Shown here piece after piece: positions 1 through 7,923 of a DNA stretch of 14,853 bases. Made by a program: the position numbers and the translations under genes. Each line of letters starts with the position of its first letter. The first letter of the stretch is position 1. The stretch is from Candidatus Omnitrophota bacterium (GTDB lineage Bacteria > Omnitrophota > Gorgyraeia > Gygaellales > Profunditerraquicolaceae): positions 1 to 14,853 of the forward strand of contig JAFGUY010000015.1 in NCBI GenBank assembly GCA_016938245.1. Reading direction: 5' to 3'. The notes under the pieces are model-generated. The model made no database searches, was not told the origin of the DNA, and worked only from the letters and a program-made list of their open reading frames with translations.

Positions 1-320
1 AAATTTATAAATTCCTTCGTCTTTAAAATAACCCGCTTTTTATATACGATAAAAGCAAATTGGTTATGCTCTCCATGGGTTAAATATACTATTTTAACCT
101 TTGCACCTTTACTTAATGCTTCCTGGATTACCCCGGCACAGGCTATTGCTTCGTCATCCGGATGCGGGGCAAATATAAGTACGCGCTCGTCTCTGATAAA
201 CGGTTCAAGTTGTTTTTGGTAGTCGGGACTCTGGGCAAAGGAAAGATTATTAAAAAGAATAAGGCAAGCAAAACAAGCAATAATAATACCGGAAATTTTC
301 TCTAGACGGGATACCATCAT
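1..320 (-). CDS. PIG-L/LmbE-family deacetylase, N-terminal part (cut by window start)
   Basis: Reading the minus strand from ATG at 320 gives an open frame of 106 codons that runs off the window. Residues 1-29 look like a Sec signal peptide: a basic start (R5, K8), a hydrophobic core at about 11-23 and a Ser-Phe-Ala cleavage site before Q30. The family zinc motif PHPDDE lies at 52-57, preceded by the beta strand VLIFA and followed by a strand ending in THGEHN, as in PIG-L N-acetylglucosaminyl deacetylases. The family removes N-acyl groups from sugar conjugates using a metal bound by His-Asp-Asp; the substrate here cannot be told. The signal peptide implies an exported or periplasmic enzyme. 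A second ATG follows immediately (317), so the start is uncertain by one codon. It is divergent from the cation transporter and has its own promoter at 339-366. Confidence 0.85.
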   Translation of the reverse strand, partial: MMVSRLEKISGIIIACFACLILFNNLSFAQSPDYQKQLEPFIRDERVLIFAPHPDDEAIACAGVIQEALSKGAKVKIVYLTHGEHNQFAFIVYKKRVILKTKEFIN

Positions 321-338
321 ATTTCTCTTTTTGCCCTC

Positions 339-366
339 ATTATATTAGGCTTAACAATACTGTCAA
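339..366 (-). promoter_or_regulatory. Sigma-70-type promoter for the PIG-L gene
   Basis: On the minus strand TTGACA (366-361) and TATAAT (344-339) are both exact matches to the housekeeping consensus, separated by 16 bp. Transcription would start near 332, giving a leader of only about 12 nt before the ATG at 320. Only a weak purine-rich stretch fits within that leader. Seen directly in sequence; activity is inferred. Confidence 0.75.
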
Positions 367-390
367 CACCTTTATTAATGATAAAATCCC

Positions 391-419
391 TTGCAATTTT
401 AGAGCAGGCTCCTTAAAAT
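391..419 (+). promoter_or_regulatory. Candidate promoter for the cation transporter gene
   Basis: TTGCAA (391-396) and TAAAAT (414-419) are separated by 17 bp, each close to the sigma-70 consensus. The -10 element abuts the ATG at 420, so a start 6-7 nt downstream would fall at about 426, where a second in-frame ATG begins. This would give a leaderless message. In this AT-rich region the match could be chance, and other weak elements exist upstream. Confidence 0.3.
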
Positions 420-1301
420 ATGGCTATGATAGACAGTAAACTGAAAGATTACGGAAAAATAAGAATAGTCCTAATCACGATCTTAGCCTTAAACTGGCTT
501 ATAGCTATAGCTAAAATTGCCTTTGGCCTTAAGATCCGATCTTCAAGTATGACTGCGGACGGCTTTCATTCTCTCTCCGATGGTGCCTCTAATATTATCG
601 GGCTTATCGGCATTCACTTTGCCGCCAAAGCAAAGGATTTTGACCATCCTTACGGGCATAAAAAATATGAAACCTTTTTTGCCTTAGGCATTGCCTTTCT
701 TCTTTTTCTGGTGGCTATAGGCATAATCCACGAGAGCTTAGGCCGGTTTAGCAAAAATATAACCCCAGAGATCAATCTTTTAAGTTTTATGGTAATGTTT
801 ATTACCATGGCAATAAACATTCTCGTAATGCGCTACGAAAACAAAAAAGGCACAGAGCTTAAAAGCGATATATTAATCTCCGATGCCATGCATACTCGCG
901 CTGATATTTTTACATCGCTCTCGGTAATAACGGCATTTTTTGCCATAAAACTCGGGTTTCCCCTGCTGGACCCCATAACCTCGATAACAATCTCCTTTCT
1001 GATCGCCTACTCCGGTTATAAAATAGTACAGAAAAGCTCTGCTATATTATGCGATACCGCAGCTATATTTGACATAAAACAAATGGTAGATATAGTTTTA
1101 AGCATAGACGGAGTAAGGGCGTGCCATAAAATACGGACGCGCGGAAGGCCTGATGATATCTATATTGATTTACACGTACAGGTAGATAAAGATATGCGTA
1201 TGGACGCTGCACACAAGATAAGCTATCGCATCGAAGAAGCGATTAAGAAGCGCCTTCCTTGCGTAACCGATGTAGTAGTGCATATGGAACCGAAAGAATA
1301 G
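420..1301 (+). CDS. Cation diffusion facilitator (CDF) family divalent metal efflux transporter
   Basis: A 293-residue inner-membrane protein, the usual CDF length. It shows the family layout of about six membrane helices in residues 13-210 and a cytoplasmic ferredoxin-like C-terminal domain (about 215-293). Transport-site residues are visible: H50 and D54 in helix 2 (within ADGFHSLSD) and H158 and D162 in helix 5 (SDAMHTRAD). The loop motif HPYGHKKYE is at 76-84. By alignment with E. coli FieF (YiiP), where the site is Asp-Asp/His-Asp, this protein has His-Asp/His-Asp, a pattern associated with zinc-selective members. The family exchanges metal for protons across the inner membrane. No good Shine-Dalgarno precedes ATG 420; ATG 426 is an alternative start. 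The 3' end overlaps the convergent lnt gene by 59 bp. Metal specificity is inference. Confidence 0.9.
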   Translation: MAMIDSKLKDYGKIRIVLITILALNWLIAIAKIAFGLKIRSSSMTADGFHSLSDGASNIIGLIGIHFAAKAKDFDHPYGHKKYETFFALGIAFLLFLVAIGIIHESLGRFSKNITPEINLLSFMVMFITMAINILVMRYENKKGTELKSDILISDAMHTRADIFTSLSVITAFFAIKLGFPLLDPITSITISFLIAYSGYKIVQKSSAILCDTAAIFDIKQMVDIVLSIDGVRACHKIRTRGRPDDIYIDLHVQVDKDMRMDAAHKISYRIEEAIKKRLPCVTDVVVHMEPKE

Positions 1302-2781
1302 CAATCAAGAGGCAGAAAATAGGAAAAAAGTCTCCATAGCGGTTATAAAAGGTTTTGGCTCTACTATCAGATATATATATATCTTCAGTTTTATGCCCCT
1401 GGATAAATATGGAGTCTCCTTTTTCCCCACTTACTAAAGAAATAATCCTGCCTGAAGGAGATATAAAGGCAGAGACCCCGGTATTAGCCGCACGCACAAG
1501 ATAGACCCTGTTCTCCACTGCTCTAAGAACAGAGGCAGCCATATGCTGATAGGCTTCAGAAGTCTTTCCGAACCAAGCATCATTAGTGATATTTATCAGA
1601 AACTTTGCCCCTTTTCTTACAAAACCCCTTGCTAATTCCGGGAATACGTCTTCAAAACAGATTAAAACTCCGAAATTATCAGGAAATTCGAATATAGTAT
1701 AATCTTTACCCCTAGCAATATCCCCTATAGGCGCAATTGTATCTAAAAACTTTAAAATATTTCTAAACGGAATATATTCTCCGAAGGGAACTAAATGTAG
1801 TTTATCATATTGCTTTAACAAATCGGCTTTACCGGATAATAATAACGCGCTGTTATAGTAAAGATTGTCTTTAAAGGTAACTGCCCCGAAGAGCAAAGGC
1901 TTATGAATACTTTTTATATAATCGCGCAAGCTTAAATAATAATGCGGCTCTTCTTCTAAGACAACCGGCAATGCTGCTTCAGGCCAGATAATTAAATCCG
2001 GGTTGTCTTTGGTTGCATTATTAGTAAGCTCAAAATACCTTTGCATAATAAATGCTCTGGAATGCATATACCACTTTAATCCTTGAGGTATATTAGGCTG
2101 AATAACGGATAACTTAACCGGCTTGGCAGAACTATCTTTGCCGGCGTAAAACGGTATATTCATCCGGTAAAAACCGTAAATAAAGATAGCAATCAGTAAG
2201 ACGGCGGGTAAAATAATTAATTTCCCGGATTTCTTGAAAACCGGCGGCTGAAGATTAAATAATGAATAAATAGTTGTATTAACCATAACTATAAAAAAAG
2301 AAACTACCCAGACTCCGGCAATATCAGCTATCTGGATAACCTGTAGATTAAGGTATTGTGAATACCCTAAGAGGACCCAGGGAAAGCCGGTTAACAGGTG
2401 GCTGCGCAGGTACTCCAAGAAGACCCAAACTGAAGGAAGAAACATCAGGCTGGTGGTTTTAAGTTTTAAGCTATAAGCTGAAAGAATCAGGCCAAAAAAA
2501 CCGAAATATAAAGATAGGTACAAGACAAGTAGAGCTGTGCCGAAGAGAGTAACATTAACTAACCAATATATTGTTACAGCCCAAAAAACTATTCCGGTAG
2601 AATAGGCGAGGATAAATGCAGAAAGGAATTTCTTATCTTTAAGCGCAAAAAAAAGCGGGATAAAACCAAACCAGATAAATAACGAAAAAGCCGGATTAGA
2701 AAAAGGGAGCGACAACAATAACCCTGATATAAGGCATAAACCGTAATCCCTTTTATTAATACCCGTTACCGTCCGCAGCAT
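1243..2781 (-). CDS. lnt: Apolipoprotein N-acyltransferase
   Basis: 512 residues, the same size as the E. coli enzyme. Lnt adds the third acyl chain to the N-terminal cysteine of lipoproteins in the inner membrane, the last maturation step before Lol sorting. Residues 1-205 are a run of hydrophobic helices; about 222-465 form the nitrilase-like domain facing the periplasm. The expected catalytic triad is present: E268 (IIWPEAA), K327 (QYDKLHLVPFGEYIP) and C375 (VLICFED). A last membrane helix lies at about 485-503. It is the final gene of the minus-strand train; its ATG overlaps the end of secA by 16 bp, suggesting coupled translation. An AGGA element lies about 14 nt upstream, rather far. 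Its 3' end overlaps the convergent cation transporter. The lptE-like lipoprotein at the right end of the window is a plausible substrate. Confidence 0.96.
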   Translation of the reverse strand: MLRTVTGINKRDYGLCLISGLLLSLPFSNPAFSLFIWFGFIPLFFALKDKKFLSAFILAYSTGIVFWAVTIYWLVNVTLFGTALLVLYLSLYFGFFGLILSAYSLKLKTTSLMFLPSVWVFLEYLRSHLLTGFPWVLLGYSQYLNLQVIQIADIAGVWVVSFFIVMVNTTIYSLFNLQPPVFKKSGKLIILPAVLLIAIFIYGFYRMNIPFYAGKDSSAKPVKLSVIQPNIPQGLKWYMHSRAFIMQRYFELTNNATKDNPDLIIWPEAALPVVLEEEPHYYLSLRDYIKSIHKPLLFGAVTFKDNLYYNSALLLSGKADLLKQYDKLHLVPFGEYIPFRNILKFLDTIAPIGDIARGKDYTIFEFPDNFGVLICFEDVFPELARGFVRKGAKFLINITNDAWFGKTSEAYQHMAASVLRAVENRVYLVRAANTGVSAFISPSGRIISLVSGEKGDSIFIQGHKTEDIYISDSRAKTFYNRYGDFFPIFCLLIAILSVPYALLHRLRKEGAS

Positions 2782-5663
2782 TTTTTATATTTCTTTCCTG
2801 AACCGCAAGGGCACGGTTCATTGCGACCGACTTTAGGGTGAGATAGCTTTACGGTTGAATTTATTGGCTGGGCCGGGACTTCTTCCTGCTTTACCTCTGA
2901 TACTTCAGGATGCAGAAGTTCCTGCGATACGGAACTAAATACGCCTTTTATCCTTTCTGTACCTTTAGCCTGTAATTTAAGTACTGCCTCTGTAGCATCA
3001 TCCTCTATTCCTGCAATCATTGTGCTGAACATATCGAAAGCCTCGCGCTTATATTCAACCAAAGGATCGCGCTGGCCATAAGCCCTAAGGCCAATCCCCT
3101 CGCGTAAGCTGTCCATTGCATATAAATGGTCTTTCCATTTACTATCGATAATCTGAAGAAAAACCATTCTTTCAAGATGGCGCAATAAATCAACCCCCAT
3201 AGATCTTTCTTTTTCTTCGTATAAGCTGGTCGCCTTGTCATACAAATCTACCTCTATATCGCCACTATTCTTGGGCTTTAATTTCTCAATATCAAAAGAG
3301 GCAAGTTCAAGCCCAAACCTTAATTTTAATTCAGTTAATAACCCGCTTAGATTAAGTTCCTGGTCCTGGCTTAAATTAGAGGATACCGCATTATGTACTG
3401 CATTCTTTAAAATCCCCAATATCTCTTCTTTTAAAGAAATTCCCTCAAGTATCTCCTTACGTTGGGAATAGATTATCTCTCTCTGTTTGTTCATTACATT
3501 ATCATATTCCAAGAGTTGTTTTCTTATCTCAAAATTATGCTGTTCTACGCGCCTTTGGGCAATCTCAATAGAACGGCTCACCCAGGGATGTTCAATAGCC
3601 TGGCCTTCCTCAAGCCCTAATTTATCCATCATCCCTATAAGCCTTTCAGAACCAAAGAGGCGCATAAGTTCATCGCTTAAGGAGACATAGAAACGCGATG
3701 AACCCGGATCTCCTTGGCGGCCGCTTCTTCCGCGCAACTGATTATCAATCCTGCGGGCCTCATGCCGCTCCGTACCGAGAACATGCAATCCGCCTGAATC
3801 CACCACTTTCTGATGTTCTGCCTCTGTTTCATTTTTATAACTATCAAAGATCTTTTTGTATTCTTCCTTATAATTGGGGGCTTCGGAGTCTAGTCTTTGT
3901 TTGGCTAAATTCTTAGTCATAAACTCGGGATTCCCGCCTAACAATATATCTGTCCCGCGGCCTGCCATATTGGTTGCGATAGTTACAGCCTTAAATCTTC
4001 CGGCCTGGGCTACAATCTGCGCTTCTAACTCATGATATTTGGCATTAAGAACCTGGTGCGTTATGCCGCGCACCTTAAGCATCTCTGATAACTTTTCGGA
4101 TTTATCTATGGATATGGTGCCGACTAAAACCGGCCTGCCTGCTTCATAAAGCTGGGCTATCTCTTCAACCACTGCAAAAAACTTTTCTTTTTCTGTTTTG
4201 TAGATCCGGTCGGGATAGTTCCTGCGGATTAAAGTCCTGTTTGTAGGGATGACCACTACGTCGAGCTGGTATATATTCTTAAATTCGTTTGCCTCGGTAA
4301 AGGCAGTCCCGGTCATACCCGCCAATTTTTCATACATGCGAAAGTAATTCTGGAAGGTTACAGTGGCTAAAGTCTGGTTCTCTCTTTCAATCTTCATACC
4401 TTCTTTAGCTTCAACTGCCTGATGTAAACCATCTGACCAGCGCCTGCCCGGCATCATCCTGCCGGTAAACTCATCGACGATAATAACCTCTCCGTCCTTT
4501 AAAACATAATCAACATCGCGCTCATAGAATTCCTTTGCCCTTAAGGCCGCTATTGTATGGTGCCGGTATTCTATTGTCTCGATGTTATGCAGGCTTTCAA
4601 CTCCCCAAAGCCCTGCGGCCTTAATCTCTCCCTCTTCAGTAAGGGCTATGGTTTGGGCCTTTTCATCGGCAACATAATCAAAACCCTCTCCTAAGTTTAT
4701 TCCCTTATACTTTGCGTCAATCTCATCTTTCTCTGTAACCCTTCTACCCTTTAATTGCTGGGATATTTTATTAGCGTTATAATATTTATCCGTTGATTCT
4801 TCCGCAGGCCCAGAGATAATCAAAGGCGTACGCGCCTCATCTATTAATATAGAATCAACCTCATCAACAATAGCATAATAAAAAGGCCTCTGCACTAAGT
4901 CATCCAAAGAATATTTCATATTGTCGCGCAGATAATCAAAACCAAATTCGTTATTCGTTCCATAAGTGACATCGCAAGAGTATGATAACTTTCTTTCTTC
5001 ATCCGACATCTCATGCTGGATTGCTCCGACCGTAAGCCCAAGAAATTCATAAATAGGCCCCATCCATTCGCGGTCACGGCGGGCAAGATAATCATTAACC
5101 GTAACTATATGCACTCCCTTGCCAAGTAAGGCATTTAAATAAGCGGGTAAGGTAGCTACCAGAGTCTTGCCTTCTCCGGTGGCCATCTCTGTTATTCTCC
5201 CCTCATGCAGTATGATCCCGCCTGCAATCTGGGAATCAAAATGCCTTAAGCCAATTGTCCTTCTTGAGGCCTCTCTTACTACAGCAAAGGCTTGCGGCAA
5301 AATATCCTCAAATATCTTATTGCGGGTAATTTTTAGCCTTTCTTTTATCTTCTCTTTCTCTTCGGGAATGGCAACAGATAACATCATCCTTCTTAATTCC
5401 TTTATCTGTTGATCATAAAGAAGGGACTTTTTCAGGATATCGTCCTTAAATTGGGAGGTTTTGCTTTTAAGCTGGCTGTCAGTTAAGGATTTAACCTCGG
5501 ACTCTAAAAGATTTACTTTATAAACTAAAGATGCGATTCCGGCTATTTTAGCTATCGACGGCTGAGGCATATCAGGATGAAGAAAGATTTTTACTCCGGG
5601 CGCACGCCTGTGTATCGCTGCCTGTTTATTCTTTAAAACTGCATTCTTAACAAATCCCAACAT
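2766..5663 (-). CDS. secA: Preprotein translocase ATPase SecA
   Basis: A 965-residue SecA, the motor that pushes unfolded preproteins through SecYEG. Visible motifs: Walker A GEGKT around K166, DEVD at 267-270 followed by SILIDEARTPLI, the MAGRGTD helicase motif at 566-572, and LRGRSGRQGD at 643-652. The C-terminal zinc-binding SEC-C tail has cysteines C951, C953, C962 and C963 (CPCGSGKKYKKCC), which in the family bind zinc and SecB or ribosomes. Compared with E. coli, Walker A sits about 58 residues later. The extra sequence is an N-terminal extension of roughly 30 residues plus a charged helical insert at about 80-115, ahead of the conserved ILPQAFAVVREA. The start is supported by AGAGGA placed 7 nt before ATG. 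It begins 21 nt after prfB and overlaps lnt by 16 bp. Confidence 0.98.
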   Translation of the reverse strand: MLGFVKNAVLKNKQAAIHRRAPGVKIFLHPDMPQPSIAKIAGIASLVYKVNLLESEVKSLTDSQLKSKTSQFKDDILKKSLLYDQQIKELRRMMLSVAIPEEKEKIKERLKITRNKIFEDILPQAFAVVREASRRTIGLRHFDSQIAGGIILHEGRITEMATGEGKTLVATLPAYLNALLGKGVHIVTVNDYLARRDREWMGPIYEFLGLTVGAIQHEMSDEERKLSYSCDVTYGTNNEFGFDYLRDNMKYSLDDLVQRPFYYAIVDEVDSILIDEARTPLIISGPAEESTDKYYNANKISQQLKGRRVTEKDEIDAKYKGINLGEGFDYVADEKAQTIALTEEGEIKAAGLWGVESLHNIETIEYRHHTIAALRAKEFYERDVDYVLKDGEVIIVDEFTGRMMPGRRWSDGLHQAVEAKEGMKIERENQTLATVTFQNYFRMYEKLAGMTGTAFTEANEFKNIYQLDVVVIPTNRTLIRRNYPDRIYKTEKEKFFAVVEEIAQLYEAGRPVLVGTISIDKSEKLSEMLKVRGITHQVLNAKYHELEAQIVAQAGRFKAVTIATNMAGRGTDILLGGNPEFMTKNLAKQRLDSEAPNYKEEYKKIFDSYKNETEAEHQKVVDSGGLHVLGTERHEARRIDNQLRGRSGRQGDPGSSRFYVSLSDELMRLFGSERLIGMMDKLGLEEGQAIEHPWVSRSIEIAQRRVEQHNFEIRKQLLEYDNVMNKQREIIYSQRKEILEGISLKEEILGILKNAVHNAVSSNLSQDQELNLSGLLTELKLRFGLELASFDIEKLKPKNSGDIEVDLYDKATSLYEEKERSMGVDLLRHLERMVFLQIIDSKWKDHLYAMDSLREGIGLRAYGQRDPLVEYKREAFDMFSTMIAGIEDDATEAVLKLQAKGTERIKGVFSSVSQELLHPEVSEVKQEEVPAQPINSTVKLSHPKVGRNEPCPCGSGKKYKKCCGR

Positions 5664-5684
5664 TGCTATATCCTCTAATTTTAT

Positions 5685-6801
5685 TTAAGGCCTGTCTTTA
5701 AGGCTTGATTTCCTGTGCTTAAGATAGGCTTCAATAAGTTCATCCATCACGCCATCCATAACCTTGCCCACGTCGCCGGTTTCATAATCCGTGCGGTGGT
5801 CTTTAATCATATTATAAGGATGCATTACATAAGAACGTATCTGGCTTCCGAATTCGATTCTCTTCTTGGTACCGGCATACTGTTTTAAAAGCTCTTCTTC
5901 TTTTTTCAGCCTCTCTAATTCATAAATACGCGCCTTAAGGATTTTAAAAGCCGTCTCTTTATTCTGATGCTGCGAGCGCTCATTCTGGCATTGAGCGACT
6001 ATACCTGTAGGTATATGGGTAATCCTGACTGCCGAATCTGTGGTATTTACGCTCTGCCCTCCTGCCCCCTTAGAACGATAGACATCGACACGTAGATCTT
6101 TATCTTCTATTTTTACATCAACACCTTCTTTTAATTCCGGTATTACATCGACAGAGGCAAAAGAAGTATGCCTGCGCTTATTGGCATCAAAAGGGGAGAT
6201 ACGTACTAAACGGTGCACCCCGCGCTCTGATTTTAAATAACCATAAGCATAAGGCCCCTCAATTAATAAAGTAACGCTTTTAACCCCTGCCTCTTCCCCG
6301 TAAAGTATATCTGTCGTCTCAACGCTATACCCGCGTCTCTGTGCAAAGCGGGTATACATCCTTAGAAGCATCTGTGCCCAATCACATGACTCAGTTCCTC
6401 CTGCCCCGGCATTAATGCTTAATATGGCGCTACCCGAATCAAGCTCTTCCGAGAAAAGAGTATGAAACTCTAACTTCTCCAAATCAACAAGAAGCGTCTC
6501 GGCATTACGGTTTAAATCCAGGAATAATTCCCGGTCCCGGGAATCAATTATTGAGGTTAATTCTTTAAGCTCCCGGTATTTCTTAACTGCGGCTTCCCAA
6601 GGCTCTACAATATTTTTTAATTCCTTCAGCTTCCTGATTATCTTTGTTGACCTATCTGAATCTTGCCAGAACCCCGGAGAGGACATCTGCGAGGATAAAT
6701 CGGCAATGGCCTTATTTTTTCTATCAACGTCAAAGATAACCTCTTAGTTGATCCAATTTAGCTTCAATACCGGCAAGCTTTGATTTGATATCTTCGAACA
6801 T
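5685..6801 (-). CDS. prfB: Peptide chain release factor 2, made by programmed +1 frameshift
   Basis: RF2 recognises UAA and UGA stop codons and triggers peptide release. The gene is in two frames. Frame one starts at ATG 6801 (after a GAGGGG ribosome site with 6 nt spacing) and encodes 23 residues ending RGYL, then meets an in-frame TGA at 6732-6730. Skipping T6732 continues as DVDRKNKAIADL and on to the stop at 5685, for 371 residues in all, close to 365 in E. coli. The codon-reading tripeptide SPF is at 202-204 and the catalytic GGQ at 247-249, matching the E. coli positions within three residues. SPF (not PxT) identifies RF2 rather than RF1. The frameshift autoregulates synthesis: low RF2 favours shifting. 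A caller using only the main frame would start at Met 6686 and lose 38 residues. It lies 25 nt after the pilT-like gene and 21 nt before secA. Confidence 0.97.
6729..6744 (-). promoter_or_regulatory. prfB programmed +1 frameshift site
   Basis: On the minus strand the sequence AGAGGTTATCTTTGAC combines an internal Shine-Dalgarno-like AGAGG, a short spacer, the slippery CTT codon and the stop TGA followed by C. This is the recoding signal known from E. coli and many other bacteria (AGGGGG TAT CTT TGA C). The tRNA on CUU slips one base forward when RF2 is scarce. Frame continuity before and after the site confirms it. Confidence 0.95.
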
Positions 6802-6826
6802 ACTTATCCCCTCTATTAAAAACCGC

Positions 6827-7900
6827 CTAAAGCTTCCTTATCCCCTTCAAAGAAAGAATAAATTCATCTTTATTATCTGAAAATTCCGTAGCAACTTCTT
6901 CGGTTACTTTGCCCTCCTTAACCAGCTTAATTAAAGACTGGTTAAATGACTGCATGCTAAAAATATTCCCGTCTTCGATGAATTGGGGTATCTCCCAAAC
7001 CTTTCCCTCCCTGATAAGCCTGCTGATAGTAGGAGTAAGAAGCATAGTCTCATATGCGGGGACACGCCCTGCCCCGTCTTTTAGGGGCAATAACCGTAAA
7101 GATATCACTCCTTTTAAAAGAGAAGCTAACTGATTTCTTACTTCCTGATGCTGGTGCGGAGGGAAGAAATTAATAATCCTTTCAACGCTCTGTGCGGCAT
7201 TAATAGTATGTAGCGTGCTTAAAACTAATACCCCGGTCTCAGCAGCAGTGATGGCTCCGGACATCGTTTCTAAATCCCGGATGTTGCTTATAAATAATAC
7301 GTCGGGGGACTGAAGCGTAAAAGCGCGTAAGGCGTTATTATAAGAAAGAACATCGAGGGAGATCTCGCGCTGATTGATCAACGATTCCTTATCCTGAAAT
7401 ACAAACTCTATCGGATCTTCAATAGTTAAAATATGCTTCTTACTGTTTAAATTAATATATTCTATCATACTGGCAATAGTAGTAGATTTCCCGCTGCCCA
7501 TACTCCCGGTTAAAAGTACTAACCCCCCTCTTTCCATGGAAAGCTTCTCTAATATCTCAGGGGGCAGGTTTAAATCTTTAAATGTCTTGGTAACATTATT
7601 TACCCTTCTTATGACCAGTGAGGGCCAATTCCTTTGCATAAATATACTGGCTCTAAACCTGGTGCCTAATTCTTTTAAGTAGATAGTAAAGTCTACGTCG
7701 AGATTATTCTTAAAATCTTCTCTCTGTTTAGGATTGGTAAGCTCTTCAGTAGCCTTGATCATATCCTCAACAGTAAGCAGTTCCTCCCCCATAACAACAA
7801 GTTTACCGTCTATTCTAAAACGGGGGTAACCTCCTGCGCGGAAGAATAAATCCGAGGCTCCTCTTTCAACCATCTCTTTTAAAAACTTCTTTATCTCCAT
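6827..7900 (-). CDS. PilT/PilU-family type IV pilus ATPase with altered Walker B
   Basis: 357 residues, typical of PilT-type hexameric ATPases that retract type IV pili from the cytoplasmic face. An N-terminal PAS-like domain covers about 1-100 (GASDLFFRAGGYPRFRIDG). The ATPase core has Walker A GSMGSGKST (K138), an Asp box TIEDPIEF (E161, D162) and a His box STLHT (H231). The Walker B region reads SPDVLFISNIRDLET (199-212), where PilT normally has a Gly-Glu before Met-Arg-Asp; the Glu (E204 in P. aeruginosa PilT) is Asn206 here. The usual RQDPD just before is LQSPD. The C-terminal LIREGK motif (295-300) is kept. Start: GGAGG 4 nt before ATG. It follows the glycosyltransferase gene by 23 nt. 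No pilin or PilB/PilC lies in the window, so it may be a regulatory or PilU-like paralogue; that role is inference. Confidence 0.85.
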   Translation of the reverse strand: MEIKKFLKEMVERGASDLFFRAGGYPRFRIDGKLVVMGEELLTVEDMIKATEELTNPKQREDFKNNLDVDFTIYLKELGTRFRASIFMQRNWPSLVIRRVNNVTKTFKDLNLPPEILEKLSMERGGLVLLTGSMGSGKSTTIASMIEYINLNSKKHILTIEDPIEFVFQDKESLINQREISLDVLSYNNALRAFTLQSPDVLFISNIRDLETMSGAITAAETGVLVLSTLHTINAAQSVERIINFFPPHQHQEVRNQLASLLKGVISLRLLPLKDGAGRVPAYETMLLTPTISRLIREGKVWEIPQFIEDGNIFSMQSFNQSLIKLVKEGKVTEEVATEFSDNKDEFILSLKGIRKL

Positions 7901-7923
7901 CTTGCCTCCATTTTTGTAAAATA

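Noticed and set aside
1371..1382. Short AT dinucleotide repeat (a similar one near 10720-10731)
   Set aside because: Both are only about six units and encode in-frame residues of lnt and the uvrC-like gene; no sign of length-switching function.
3235..3916. Series of plus-strand open frames antisense to secA
   Set aside because: They lie wholly inside secA, have no ribosome sites or domain-like sequence, and are what the codon bias of the opposite strand produces.
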